This document shows, piece after piece, positions 1-12,640 of a stretch of DNA of 64,000 nucleotides (position 1 is its first letter; every line of letters begins with the position of its first letter). Origin of the DNA: Galaxea fascicularis (taxonomy: Eukaryota > Cnidaria > Anthozoa > Scleractinia > Euphylliidae); NCBI GenBank assembly GCA_948470475.1, contig OX419335.1:18714979-18778978 (forward strand). Reading direction: 5' to 3'. The notes under the pieces were generated by a model, which searched no databases, was not told where the DNA came from, and was given only the letters and a program-made list of their open reading frames with translations. Position numbers and translations under genes: made by a program.

Positions 1-210
1 GTTTAAATAGTTGAAATTCTTCACCTTACTGTAAATGAGTGGTCATAGTTGATATTATTGTAAGAACGCTGGGATCTAGTTTATTTTTATTATTAATTTA
101 TGATCGCTAAGTTAGTAGTGGGTCGTATTTTACTGTACGTCCCGCTAAGTTGAAATTTTTCCTTTCCCGCGCGCCCGATTAACTTCAGATGTAAGAAATG
201 TTTTCTAGGT

Positions 211-322
211 CCGTGCTGTAAGTTACGGATCCTCACTTTTTCCCGTTGATTTATGGCCCACGCGCTTCGCGCCTGGGCCATGAGCGAACGGGTAAAAACT
301 CGGTCCGTAACTTACAGTACGG
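211..322. repeat. 112-bp foldback repeat
   Basis: CCGTGCTGTAAGTTACGGA at the left pairs with TCCGTAACTTACAGTACGG at the right, and the inner arms TTTTTCCCGTT / AACGGGTAAAAA also pair. The loop is GGCCCACGCGCTTCGCGCCT. No target duplication is clear. Confidence 0.7.
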
Positions 323-699
323 TCGTCGGTCGTTTCTCGGTTAGTACGAGGTATTTACAAACGAAATAAAGTGAACGTTTTGCGTGAACCAATTTGAATC
401 CATGTAAAGACAAGTGATAGTATGGTAAACAACGACGATAATTATTCAAACCTGTAACAACGGTGGTAGATCATCATTTTCGTCCTCGCCTTGAAGTCTT
501 TCCTGAAACGAGACAATGGCACATTATTCACATCGTTTTTAATTGTACTAGATACAAAAGAAATCCCAAAGCTTTAACTGAAAAATATCCTCGTAATATC
601 GATGGAAGGTGGTTCGACACGCCCACATCAGACTTTTGAGGGTGGGGTTGACGGTCCAAACTAGTAAGAGAAAACTAAGTAGTGTCCTACAGTACACAA

Positions 700-1090
700 T
701 TGTGACGTTTTCGATCACTACTATATTGCACGCGCCGGCGATTTGATTGATGATGCTTTCCTCGTGAAACGTTTCTGACGTCAAATAGTGCTTTGCTGTG
801 CCCAGCAACTGCGTGACCATCACAAAATAATCTTTACCATACATTATTGACCTAATCTAGGTCTTTGGAGCAGTACGACTGGTCTGTGGCGAGGTGTGTA
901 CACCGACAACTTTGCCATACATGCACTTGCATGAAATTTTGACACATTGCGCCATTCCAACGCTGTTGATTCCAACCATGTTGCACGCGCATGCACGATT
1001 CGAGCTATAAAACCGTTCTGACGTCAAATGGAACATGGGTGTGCTTGGCAACTGAGTAAACAAAATTAAGCATTTTGATGCAGTATGTGT
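700..1090. repeat. two diverged direct copies carrying TGACGTCA
   Basis: TTGCACGCGC (725 and 981) and TTCTGACGTCAAAT (about 773 and 1016), followed by GTG-T-TGC-CAGCAACTG, recur at an offset of 243-256 bp. The second copy has a TATAAAA about 10 bp before TGACGTCA. No gene is attached. Confidence 0.55.
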
Positions 1091-3202
1091 GATCTTCAGC
1101 CCGCAACGTGCGCGCAAAGTATGCAGCTGTACTGTTTAAACCACAAGATAATAGTCAAGTTAAGCTCCTGATACCCGTGAGTGAAAAAACGTTGCTGGGA
1201 TCATAATGATCATAAGGAGTTTTCGGAGGTCGGCACCGGTGAGCTATTTACTCGTTTGGATCCACTATGGATCATGGATCCTGTCACAAAATTCACACGG
1301 ACCCTGAGGCTCTCAGTTCAGTCAGTGTACGTATTATGCGGAAGCCAGTTCCTGCTCAAGAGAAAAAGTTTTGAATCTTTTCTGGTTTTAAATCGGCAGT
1401 GATGCGGTGTAGGGACTCTCCCTAGAATTAACGATGAATGTATGTGTCACCGTGCAAAGTGTCTTACGCAAAAAACTACACGGGCACAGTATGGATCGAT
1501 GAAAGTTTTGTAATGGTGGAATAGGGCAGGTGGAGAGGGTCAATCAGTTTACTTAAACAGGGTGTGAAAACGCGAAAACGTAACTTGGACTAAATCTAAT
1601 TGGCTGACACTGAAAACAGTGTAATTTCGTTTACAAGTAGCTTTGGCAGTCTGCGTTGTTCTGATGTGCAATGTGTCAGATAATGAAGGTTTCTCTCAGA
1701 AAACCTGGGTGATCTGTTTTTTTGTTATTGTCACAACAAGGTGTATACTGAGAAAGTGGTTGTTACTCATATTCGCACCAACATTCACCCTGTCTCCGTC
1801 GCTGGGAACCTTGGCTCGTGGTTTGACTTCAAACTTTCCACGACAAAACAATTTGCACAACATACGACGGATTCGGAAGTATCTCTCCAATAAATCAGCA
1901 GAGTAACTTATCCATGCTTCTATATCTAGTCACTGTATGATTTTATTTACGTTTTGATAGGAATGCTTTTATAATTTCTTACGTTATCAGTGTAATTTTA
2001 CCTTTTTACTTATTTTATTCTTTAAAGCGCATTTGAACACTACCTTAGTATGAAATTTGCGCTATATAAATATATTATTATTATTATTACTGTAGCTTCT
2101 TACTGTAGCTTTCGCCGTTAGAAGTTTCTTCAAATCCTGAGACGCATGGTAGGCAGTGCTTGGCCTAAAAATTTGACGAGTAGTATTAGTTTCACGGGAA
2201 AAAATACTACATACCCTTATTTGATGTAGAGAGAAAGAATCTTAAAGGTTCGTTCAAGCTCAGTTACTTTTAGCAAACACTATAGTTTGTGATTAGCATG
2301 CAGTAAAATAAAGTAATAGCCTCCATCCCTTGCGAGAAAACAGTCATTTCGTCCTCCTTTTCATCTCTCTGTCTAGCATGCGTCGCAGACAATGATCATA
2401 CCATCGGTATACACATCTCGGTTTTCACCGAAGTTTCGGGTGGGTCCGACTGCACAGCAGGCTACTCTCTGTCGTTCTATGCTACAGATTTTCTTGTTGA
2501 GGGCTTCATTCACATTTAGCACCATTCTCTCTTACTTATTTACACACCACACAAGTTGCTTTACTGCAAGACACATGTTTGTATGACGAAAACAAACTGT
2601 GTTTAACTTTTCACGAGAATGGGATTTCAAGGCAAAAGAACCCGTGGTTCATAAGCTGCTCCTGATGAGACCATTTTAGCGAGAGAATCGTTAAACTGCA
2701 ATAGTGTGGATGTTTTCGCGCTCTTCAATTTAAAATTTACGCCGCAGATTTATTAAGCCGAGAATGGACACTAACGCTCGGGAGGAAATTGAAAGGGGAT
2801 GAAGAGTACCTCTGGAACCTTGAAATATCAAAATTCAACTTAATAACGAGATCCAGAGGACAAAAACCAAGGAAAATGAAAGTTATATTAATTATCCTCA
2901 ACATTCCTTGCAATTCGTTTCTGTATTTGCTTTTGTCCACCGGGCCTCGCTATCAAGCTGATTTTGATATTTCGAAAGTAGCCAAATGGAAGAGGTTTAT
3001 TTATCAACTTTTCTGCAAAAAAGACCTGTAATATGTTGTAATTACGCGCTTTGATAATGAAAGTAATTGAAAATTATGCTGCGCCAGAAACTAATTATGT
3101 CTTACCTTGTGTCTCTTGTCTTGTCAACTTCAGTTACTTCAAACTTCTTTTCTCCCTGGAGTGTCAAAAGGCACAAGACTTTAAGAACAGAACAGATGAC
3201 AC
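1091..3202. other. no gene seen
   Basis: Only short frames on both strands. TATATAAATATATTATTATT near 2064 is low complexity. No splice-supported exon. Confidence 0.5.
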
Positions 3203-3923
3203 CAGGGCTCGAAATAATTTTCGGAGTCTCTGGTCACGATGACCGGCCAAATTCATTTTAGCTCGGTCAGGTATCATTTCTGGCCGGTCAAATGCATAAG
3301 ATGAATGACTCTTAAAACAGGGGTCCATAAACCAAAAATGCTACCAATTTATTTTCCAAAGAGTTGCTGCTACGAGCTTATGGCACTATAATGTGCTTTA
3401 CAATAAAAGTAAAATACAACCGCGAAATGAAACTAAGCTTAATTATGTGTATTATCGTTATACTGTTTGTAAGACTTACACGTTAAATATCATTCAGTAC
3501 ACATTATATTTGTCTGGGGCGTTCACGTGCATGTATAATGATTTCCAGTGTGAGATCTTGATCCTAAAACTCCGGAAGTAATTGGTATTACATCCCATAA
3601 CTTGATAAGTAAAGACACCAGTAAAGTTAAATCTATCGTTGAATCGGCAATCCTAAATAGCTTGGTAACCAAGTATTAACGGGTTATGGCTCTAGTTGCA
3701 TGTCACCAGGATTTCAGATCAAAGTTCCGCAATACACAGCGACTCGATCAATATTAATAACAATAACTGAAACAACTGAACAGCAGGAAGCTTTAATTTA
3801 TTTCGTTTTCAATACGATTGCATTTTGACCGGTCAACATGACACCCAAGACGAAAGTTTGACCGGTCAAATCTCCAATCAGTCCGGACATTGTCCGTTGA
3901 CCGGCCGTTATTTCGAGCCCCTG
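3203..3923. mobile_element. hAT-like MITE with GACCGGTCA motifs
   Basis: The ends CAGGGCTCGAAATAA and TTATTTCGAGCCCCTG are inverted repeats, flanked by GACAC on both sides. TGACCGGTCAAA-type palindromes sit next to each end. The 721-bp body has no ORF of interest. Confidence 0.78.
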
Positions 3924-4225
3924 GACACAGAAAAGACAGACTAAAAAACGAAACGAAAGGAAGACCAATAATTGGGCAATGATCTGGAAAAGCGCGTGAT
4001 GTAACTATTTTTAAATTAGGTAACATCAATTTACTTACAGCAAGCTTGGTCTCGCTCTGGCTTCTCTTCATAACATATTCTGAGACAAAAAATTATTTCA
4101 TGAGCCAGCAGCTAAGTTTAGGGTTATAGTAGAAAGAAACACTCGTAGCAACTGCCCAATCGAATAAACAATAACTCTCCGAGCCACCCTTGTGGGACTC
4201 GCCGACCAACCGACCAACCGACAAC

Positions 4226-4280
<55 letters not shown>

Positions 4281-4281
4281 A
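4226..4281. repeat. (TAAA)14 microsatellite
   Basis: An uninterrupted tetranucleotide run. The Tyr-Leu-Phe-Ile frames on the other strand come from it. Confidence 0.97.
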
Positions 4282-4613
4282 AGTAAACGGAAATGTAAGA
4301 CTGGAAGGGGTTGGAATGTTTTGCTGCGCGGTGAAAGGCACCGGACTTGCTGGGCAACAAACAACACAATTTCTATTAAAATAAAGGGCAGGCGCGATAG
4401 AGCGATTTTCGTCTACCCTTGAGATGATTACGTGATAACTGGACCGCACCAACAAACCCACTGGGAAAAAGCAATTTGATTGGCTTTGAAATCGCATTCG
4501 ATTACGCATTCGATCTCAGCATCAGAAATTTAGTAGCTCGGTTTTAAGCCACGATATGATTGGACAGTCGAACAATCTGTGTTCCATACTATGTCTTCTG
4601 GTGGTCAACTGTT

Positions 4614-4838
4614 CTGGCGCGCGTTTCTCGAAACTCTCGGCCATTCTCGGATGCCATGATTTGTCCACGTATCTCATAAACGAAGACCTTTCCAGGAATG
4701 AAATTTGGCAACAAATTTGCCTTTTCCTATCTTAAAATCATAGTAAAAGACCAGCTTCTTGAAATAAGCGGATCGCAGTTTTAGAAATGGCTTTCCGCAC
4801 GCAAAAAGTTTTGGGGGCTTTCGAGAAACGGGCCCCTG
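4614..4838 (-). mobile_element. MITE family G copy 1
   Basis: In reverse orientation: it begins CTGGCGCGCGTTTCTCGAAA and ends TTTCGAGAAACGGGCCCCTG. The internal AAAGACCAGCTTCTTGAAAT matches the other copies. Confidence 0.82.
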
Positions 4839-7289
4839 ATCTTTTTACTAGTGGCGAGAGAAATAAATTGCGAACACTTACGGAAGCTGTTTTCCAAGGT
4901 TAAATTGAAATCGTTCTACGGGCTAATTTAACTTCTTTTGCCAGGTTCGAAGGCTCACCCTTCAAAGGTCTGAGGCTTAAGTTTATTCACTGCCTAATTC
5001 ATTAGTCTAGTTTCATGCAGATGAACAGTTTCTCTTTGAAACAGAATTTCGTGGTTACAAACCTTGTATGTCCTCTGGTAAAACTCCAAGCTCTTCAAGT
5101 ACGACATCTTTTGGAAATAACTCTGGTAAGGACGCGTACTTCTAGTCAAGAGAAGCGGAACAAAGAGAGTAAACTCAGTTACTGCTTACTCCATGTAAAT
5201 TTGTGTAAGTGAACTAAAAAGTAACACATGCATACTAGACTAAATTTGAAGAACATTGATGTCCTTTGCTGACAAAAAAAGAGACCTCTCCCCCTCCCAT
5301 TACAATGTTGATTTTTAGCGGTCCCGAAAACGGAGCTAAGTCCATCGACGGCTGGAATACTTCAACATTGTCTGGGGGGAAGGGGGTTCTAAGAAACGCA
5401 GTGAAAGAACAACATGCGTTTCTGTTATAAGGGTACAAGTGTGCGTGGTGGAATTTGCTAGTTTTCGACCAAGTTTGTCAAGTGTCCCATGGTCTTATGA
5501 CCTGCAATATAGCTGATCGAAAATATTCCATTAACGCAAGCATTGTGCGGTGTTGAGACGTTTAACAAGCTGTTCTAACAAGTCGACCAAACCAGACTCT
5601 GCCTGCTTAGAGAAAGTGGAGCCATGACTTGTAGCAAAAAAGAACAATGAGAGAAAGAGCAGCAATAAAAATTTGCAAACTGTCAGAAACCAACGAAGTG
5701 ACCTGTTTTGTTCTTGTAACTAGCAAGGTTCAAAAATGAACTTGATGACCGTTATTGTATTATCGTAGCTATTATATTGAGATGATTCACTAATGTTCGA
5801 GTGCCGCGAGACGAGGGTTGTGTCTGAGGCCTGTTCCATTTATTTCAAGTTCAGTCGTGTAGAAGGACTTTAAAGTCAACAAAAATGTTGACTTGAAAGT
5901 CGTGCTAGGCGACTTACATGCAAGTAGGAGCAACCATAAAACTTCATTGATTGATTGTTTTTTGGTTTATTCTTGATTTATACTGTTGAAAGTGAGCAAA
6001 CTAGCATGCCAAACAGGTTAAAAAGGAGTTGATGTAAATCTAGGCTAATGAATGAAAACAGAAGCAAAAACCAGAGAAAAGAAACTCAAACTGAAAGTGA
6101 AGTCCCAAAGGAAGTCAGCCTCTTTATGAGGATTCTGTTCCTCCCTGTTGGCACCCTGTTTGCATTCGCATCCTTTATTTCTTAATTGATGCCAATTAAG
6201 TTGTTATAAAGAAAAGTACAAAGTGATGTGGATGTAAGAATCTTGCACCACAGAACAGAATGCCACCTTCTACGAATATCCTCTCCTCTACAACAGAACA
6301 GCAGCAAGCAGCGAGTGGCAAGAGCAGGATGTCCGGCAAGAGCTCTAAAGAATAAGATATGGCAAGAATGATATGCATTTGCAGTAAAAAATAAATAGAA
6401 GTAAAAAACAAATGACAGCACAAATTCAGACAAGCACTGAACACACCCATTGTCTGCAATGCAACAACAGGAGAACATCTGAAAGCCAAAGATCAAAGCC
6501 CAAAGTAAAGGAAGGAGCTTCGTGTTACAACGGCTAAGTTTTCTCAGGATTAAACCTATTATTCTGATGTTCCTCGTCAGGCTTACGTATCGTTGGTAGG
6601 TCTGGTCACCATGATTTTCTTAACAACCATGATTTAAACACTCATTCAGGAAGTGTAAAACGAGCGGGCTTAGAAAGAAATAGATAAAGAGAAAAGCACC
6701 ATTGAAATCTTTTAAGCGGGAATAATTTTGATTCTAAAAACACAAACATTTCTTTAATATAAACCAATTTCAGTATAAATCACTAAGCGTATGTTAAAGT
6801 CCAGTGCAAACGCTCTCAACGTCCCTGGCCAACATCACCCAACATTGGTCCAATGTGCTGCATACATTTGGAGATAGATTTGGATGCTGAACATTGCGAG
6901 CTGTTAGTGGTTGCTAACATTTCTTTTCTCTTGCGAGCGTTGAAGTGCAGCCAAACAAGGTTGCATTCTTAACATTGTTGACTCTCGCAAGTGTTGCACG
7001 CAATTCAAAATGGAGGACAAGCTAGCTTTTCGTTGCAGAATTCGTTGCATTACTGGAGTATATGGTACATTGTTGGCACTTGGTGGAACACTCTCTCCAA
7101 TACCACCCAATTGCAACAACTCAGTGCCAACAATTTTGTACAAGCCTGGCCTCTTTTCAAGTTTTCTTTTTGCCACTGCTTTTGTAGCGTTCGTAACTGC
7201 GATGATCGTTCACCGTGAGTTTCATTTATATAATCCGCAGTTCAATAAATGATCTTCATATGTTCTTGTTCAGCTATTTCATCCTTCAA
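4839..7289. other. no gene seen; AT-rich, faint repeats
   Basis: A stretch at 6800-7220 (CTCAACGTCCCTGGCCAACA, CAACATTGGTCCAATGTG, then ATTCAAAATGGAGGACAAGC) looks like an old inverted mobile element, as the AACATTG and CGAGAG/CTCTCG motifs occur in both orientations. Frames of 75-104 codons at 6182-7252 have no recognisable motif. Confidence 0.4.
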
Positions 7290-7470
7290 GGTTTTATTAC
7301 AAACCTACAAAATGACCAGCTCTCAGGTGGCTTGTTAGCTTAGCTGGTATAGCACTGCACCGGTATCGCCAAGGCCATGGCTTCGATTGTTGCACAAACC
7401 TCAACTTTTTCGGGCTTTCTTTTCGCTGCAGCTTTAGTAGTGCTCGTTGCGTATTGACGAGAATGTTTCC
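7290..7470 (+). mobile_element. SINE copy (old, diverged)
   Basis: It has TACAAACCTACAAAATGACC and a tRNA-like TTAGCTTAGCTGGTATAGCA, then CACCGGTATCGCCAAGGCC. The T arm is degraded. Confidence 0.6.
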
Positions 7471-8344
7471 ACGGGCCTTCAGACGAACAAAATGCATAAT
7501 GTATGTGCACCTTCCTATTGGTATGAAAACGTTTAGTACGCAGGCCGATGAGCGACCAGTGATATGTTCAGTTGATATCAGACGTACCTGATGCAGGAAG
7601 TGAAACCCGACGTCATCCTCACTCCTGAAAAAACCAAGCGCATTTTATTCAGTTCTATTCCTGTCTTTTACAAGTGTTACTTTAAAAACTGTTACTGTTC
7701 GGTGTAACCATTTAAACGGCAGCTCTTCTACAATTATATGTCATTCTTGCAGCAAACTTGCTTTGGTGTCTCAAATTACAAATGTAGCTGCACAAACAAC
7801 AACAACACGATGCTACTGTTTGACTTTGCGTTGGGTATCTCATGTAGGGCTTTACTGTCAAGTAACCTGCTATAAGCAACTAGTTGAACTGCCTGTTTTG
7901 TCTCTGTTTCTACCTCATAAAGAAGCCTTGTCTAACTCTGCTAACGTAATTTAGTGTGTTCTTTACAGGTGCGATTGGCACCATTTAAATCTCATCCAAG
8001 CCAACCTAGCAAATGCAAAGTAATGCAAATTTGTAGATTCTCTGAGCGTTAAATAGACTAAGCTGATTGTCATGAGCCTTGCAGAAGACTTATACCAATC
8101 GCTTCCTTTTGAAGAGCTCAGAAACAACCCTGAAACTGACCGCTTGTGAAGACAATCAACAGGACCAACAAAGGGCTTACTAAAGGATACACAAACCTAG
8201 ATTCACAAGCGTGTGAAGAAATTGAAACAGCAAGGCAAAAAGAAGAATAAAGAGCATTCATTGGTTACGGGACAGCTTTTAACTGCAATTTTTAATACTT
8301 GTTACACGCAACTTTTAATACAACATCGTTTTGGCAAGGGGATG

Positions 8345-8650
8345 TTACACGTAACAAATTTTCTGAAGGCAGTCGTAACAAGTAGCGTCACTGGCCTCTT
8401 GTCCAAAGCGCTCGTTCAAAATTAAACAATGGTCGACAAGTGGGCTGTTGTCCGAAGAAAACAACTCAGCAAAGTACGTCTTGTTGTTGACAGTTTTGAG
8501 GGCGAAAAACATGCACGCCTGGGGACTTTTCCACACCGCCACCAGCTCAAAAGATGAGTAGCGATGATTGAAAAGCTCTTCTACCTCTTTTGTTGAACTT
8601 TTTAAAGTTCTTTCAAGTCTCGTTTTGAAGTTTTTATGGTTGTGTCCCAC
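8345..8650 (-). CDS. possible orphan exon or gene remnant
   Basis: A 101-codon open frame with balanced composition (FKTRLERTLKSSTKEVEELF, then HRYSSFELVAVWKSPQACMF, FALKTVNNKTYFAELF). It has no ATG at its start (GTG only), no clear splice sites, and a different open frame continues upstream (8799-8602). I do not recognise it. It could be an old transposon piece or an exon. It overlaps an antisense frame on the + strand (8653-8934) that looks less gene-like. Confidence 0.22.
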   Translation of the reverse strand: MGHNHKNFKTRLERTLKSSTKEVEELFNHRYSSFELVAVWKSPQACMFFALKTVNNKTYFAELFSSDNSPLVDHCLILNERFGQEASDATCYDCLQKICYV

Positions 8651-9265
8651 AAATGAGGTCGTTTAAAATTTTCCAAAGCAAGTGCCTCCTCTTTTTTTTG
8701 AGTTTCGTTATTCCTATAGAATCTTTGTCCGTTCTCATCATCGTAGTTTGGTTGTATAGTTTCATTAGTTACAGCGCCTTTTGTATGAGCACTGATCAAC
8801 GGATGTACAAAATGTTCAACAGGATATCGAAGACAACACCAAGGAGCGAAGACGTGAAATCAGTCTCACACCTACCACTCGGAAATACAGCCATTCCGCG
8901 AGTTAAAAACGGGTATCAAATTTCGTTTAGCTAAGTTTCACGGTAACTTTTTTTCCGCGGACTTACAATTTCGCGGCGATTTTTTTGTAATCCCCAAAAT
9001 TTCAAAGTCCTGCGGAAAGATCAGTCGTATTCTACTGCAAGTAGGCGCTTTTTGCTTTACAGAACAACCAGTGTTCGTCATCATGTCAAAATCTTTAAAA
9101 GCCTAATTCCAGGAGCTAACAATTTAAAGTGTTGAAAGAATGGGCGAGGGATAAGTTACTTTAAATTGCGAATAGTTCATTTTTGTGACTAATACGTTAC
9201 TCTGCATACATCTAACTAGCAAAAAATTGCTTTCGCCGGAACACAGTAGAGTAGCTAATGTATAA

Positions 9266-9562
9266 GGCCCGTTTCAAACGTCGTGCTACTGCGGTGCTTA
9301 GCTGCGGGCTCGACTTTAGTACGACTCCAGCACGACTTGTTTTCAGACGTCGAAGTTAATTCAGTCGAATTAAAAACTGTTGCTGCCAACATGCGTCAAA
9401 CCATAACAAACCGGTTTTGCTGACTTTTAAAATGTATTTATAATTTATGAATTAAGTTCGACACGGCAGTAGCACGACCTGGTTTCAAACGTCGTGCTAC
9501 TGTCGAATTTAATTCGATCAATTGAGTTCGACACGGCAGTAGCACGACGTTTGAAACGGGCC
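9266..9562. mobile_element. Harbinger-like MITE, copy 1
   Basis: This 297-bp element has ends GGCCCGTTTCAAACGTCGTG and its reverse complement, flanked by TAA at 9263-9265 and 9563-9565. Subterminal TTCGACACGGCAGTAGCACG motifs recur in both halves. No coding sequence is present. Confidence 0.85.
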
Positions 9563-9565
9563 TAA

Positions 9566-11397
9566 GAAACACAAGAAAGAGGGAGACCAAATAAACTGGA
9601 ATTTTACTCTTTACGCCGTGATGAGCTTTGGCCCTTGTTAAGTTCCAAAGTTTCTCCCGACGTGCATTACAATACCAACACCTGTAGTCTCACCTTCCTT
9701 TCGATTGTTTGTCTTCCGCAACCGAACCGGAATCTAAAGATAAAAGAGGCTGTTTTCATCCACTGCTTATACTGACATCTCTTAACTAAGTTTTTGTTCA
9801 TTAATTACCAAACAAACAACAAACAAACCAAAACAAAACGGTAGAACTGTTTTTTACAGTAAGCATTTCTCACTACCTGATCCAGCTTTCGTTGGAAAGT
9901 TGAGATGATGTGGAAAGAAAGTCTGAAGTGAACTCGGCTCTACACGGGGCATCTTTCTCTCGAGCTGAAAATGACCAACCAGAAAAATAAATGTCAAATA
10001 AGCTAAATTGTAAAACATTTGTCCCACTCGTCTTTCCTTTGAGAACAGGAGGATGTTTAGCACGAAAGACCTCATTCCTATATAGCGGACAGCTGTTCAT
10101 GTGTATACAAATGCCTGTGTGAAAGCTGCAATGTTTGTTATGTCAGCGAGACCACACTTTTAAACGTTTGTTTTTAAAACCAGTTCTGGTCTGGTTTTCA
10201 AACTCACGTCACTTAGCTCACGATCAATCCACAGCTGTTGTTTATCTGCTCTGCTCAAATACGTTTTTCCTTTCTTGTCTCCTTCTTGTCTCGTCTAAAA
10301 CAAAAGCAATAGAAAGATAGTAGTCATTCATCAACCGCTTTGTCCGTTCGGGTTGCCGAGCTAAGATACTAATTACAACTTCTTTCTATCAATCGTGAGT
10401 ACGTGGCCCTTAAACTTGTTCGATGTGTGAATATTCAAAACTACATACAGACAGCATTTAAAGCACCATACATGATGCAATGTGCTTTAAATGTTTTTAC
10501 GAATCGACACAATCTTCAGTCTGGCAAAAGTCGGTTCGTAAAAAGTAGGAACGGTGGAGCTTATCAAAGACACTCCAGAATACAATAATGTCCGCTTTGT
10601 TAAGTCTTACAATGTAAAGACAGCTTGTTTCTTTAACGAAACTAGGAGAGGAATCGAGATAAAAAGTGAATTAGGGGCATTACTTAAAAACACAAACCAT
10701 TTATTTATTTATTCATTTATTTAATTAAGTTTCTCCAATCAGTCCAAAAATAAATCGATTTCAACTAACACAAATACAGATCACAAAGTCCAACAGATCT
10801 TAGAGAGAGGGGCACATCCAGAAAAACCAATACTTTGCCCCTTACACGTGGTTTACTAATAGCCAATTATAAGTACACAAATAATAACTACTACATCAGC
10901 GTCCATTGAAGAGACTTAACTAATAGTTTGACAAAGCGTACACGTAAACGCATTTGGGAATGACACCATGCAGTGCCTACACTCACCACCAAGGGTCTGT
11001 AACGTTTTGCAGATGGTGCATGAATTGCTCTACTAAACGGAGAGAACCTGCTGGAAACTCTGCTTGCATCGAGAGGATTTTTCATGTCCGCAGCTAAATT
11101 CCGTCTAAGGCTCGACATATTGAAACTGTAAGGCCAGAGACAAACATTTGCGAGAATTAGTAAGGGTATGAAAGGATAATCTAAGCACAAATGCTGAGTA
11201 AGGGTAAGGGTCTCACTAGCTGGAATAATACCACAAGTTTTTTTATCCATGTTTCAACAAATAAAATTATAAAGTAATTTTGAAGATAAAACTTAAAAAA
11301 AGATGTAAACTCCAACCAATGCTCAGCAAGTTTTCTTTGCTATTCTTGTGGGAGGTACTGCTTGCCACTATGTAGCGTACGTCTCCACCAACTCACT
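9566..11397. other. no firm gene
   Basis: Apart from the unrecognised frame at 10891-11250, nothing supports a gene. Short TTTA repeats occur at about 10700. Confidence 0.4.
10891..11250 (-). other. 119-codon open frame, unrecognised
   Basis: From an ATG at 11250: MDKKTCGIIPASETLTLTQH, a hydrophobic patch, then a basic Ser/Arg-rich tail (SSLRRNLAADMKNPLDASRV). No motif, no neighbour with matching orientation. It may be the 3' part of a mobile element. It is followed by AT-rich sequence with TTTATTTATTTATTC at 10700. Confidence 0.2.
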
Positions 11398-11623
11398 CAG
11401 GGGCCCGTTTCTCGAAAGTCCCGAAATCTTTTCGGGCCCGAGAAGCCATTTCTGAAACTGCGATCCGCTTATTTTAAAAAGCTAGTCTTTTAACATGACT
11501 TCAAAATACGAAAAGGCAAATTTGTTGCAAAATTTCACGCCTGGAAACGTTTTCGTTTTAGATATATATAGGAAATTATAGCACCCGAAATAGTCCCAAA
11601 ATGTTTCGGGATACGCACGCCAG
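11398..11623 (+). mobile_element. MITE family G copy 2
   Basis: The start CAGGGGCCCGTTTCTCGAAA, the internal CGGGCCCGAGAAGCCATTTC and AAAAAGCTAGTCTTTTAACA, and the end TTTCGGGATACGCACGCCAG match the family. The right end is diverged. Confidence 0.82.
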
Positions 11624-12339
11624 GACCGGGTTTATTACATGTACCATGACAACTTGAAGGTTTTAATAGAACTTAACCAATGGTTAGGGTTAACCATGCT
11701 TTGAACAACTCGGCGCATTGGAACAAATTGGTTTTGTGTTGACTTCTAAGCGGCTTGAACTCTTTTCCAAATCTCTTGAAAATGTTAACAAAACTGTATT
11801 TTTGTGCGGTTTCTTGTACAGCCGACAAGGATAGGCATTTGCAAGTTGGCTATAAGTATATTTTGTCGTTAGAACTGGTACATGTGTGACGGAACACTTA
11901 CTTATCATCTGACAACCATGCACTCACCAATCTTGAGTGCAAATGAGAAGCGATATAAATTCTAATCGTAGTTATGAGAACAGAGATCGCAGTCAAATAG
12001 ACGTTTTCGTAATACCATAAGCTACTGTAAGAGTTCGCCCTTGCAATTTACCAACCCCCTTTCCAAAGTGTCCCTTAACTATTTAGAGAACAACGTGTGC
12101 ATTGATATGTTTTCTTTGGGAACTTACCATTTACTTGCTTCTAAAGCCAGCTGAGTTTTAAGGCGACTCAGGTTTGCAGGGCCACTGAACACACCCCTTT
12201 GGTTGAACGCTAAAGTAACAAAAAAGGATTTGAGGGTGAATGTACTATTTATATTACATTACTTGATTAATGATGAATACTACTACGTCCTTCTGCTACA
12301 TTTTTCCTCCTCCTTAATAAGTTCAATTTGATGTAACAG

Positions 12340-12403
12340 GTGATTTGATGAAAGTGACTCCTCTCATCTCTTTCACGGGAACATATGAACCTACAATTGA
12401 CCT

Positions 12404-12435
<32 letters not shown>

Positions 12436-12445
12436 TGTTAGAGCA

Positions 12446-12479
<34 letters not shown>

Positions 12480-12640
12480 CTGTTGAAGTCCTGAATTTTT
12501 TTCAGGCTTCTTTACGCAATTGCATAAAATTGCGTTCACAACTGCGACAATCATCCTTCACCATTTCATTACCGCAGTTCATATATGATTTATTTCATAT
12601 ACATATTCTCACTATTGAATAAACAATAACCCACATTATG
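12340..12640 (+). mobile_element. tRNA-derived SINE, best copy
   Basis: The leader CACGGGAACATATGAACCTA leads to a tRNA-like head at 12422-12492. The acceptor arms GGCTTCA/TGAAGTC pair; the D arm is TAGCTCAG...GAGC; the T arm is GGGTTCAAACCC; the anticodon position reads GGT (Thr). The body follows: a TTTTTTCAGGCTTCTTTACG linker and CACAACTGCGACAATCATCC. Position 33 is C, not T, so it is not a working tRNA. A and B boxes for pol III are present. Confidence 0.82.

Noticed and set aside
4098..4509. Three overlapping frames rich in Tyr-Leu-Phe-Ile
   Set aside because: Translations of the (TAAA)14 microsatellite.
12422..12492. tRNA-Thr gene
   Set aside because: C instead of T at position 33, a mismatch in the anticodon stem, and the same leader and body in several copies show it is a SINE head.
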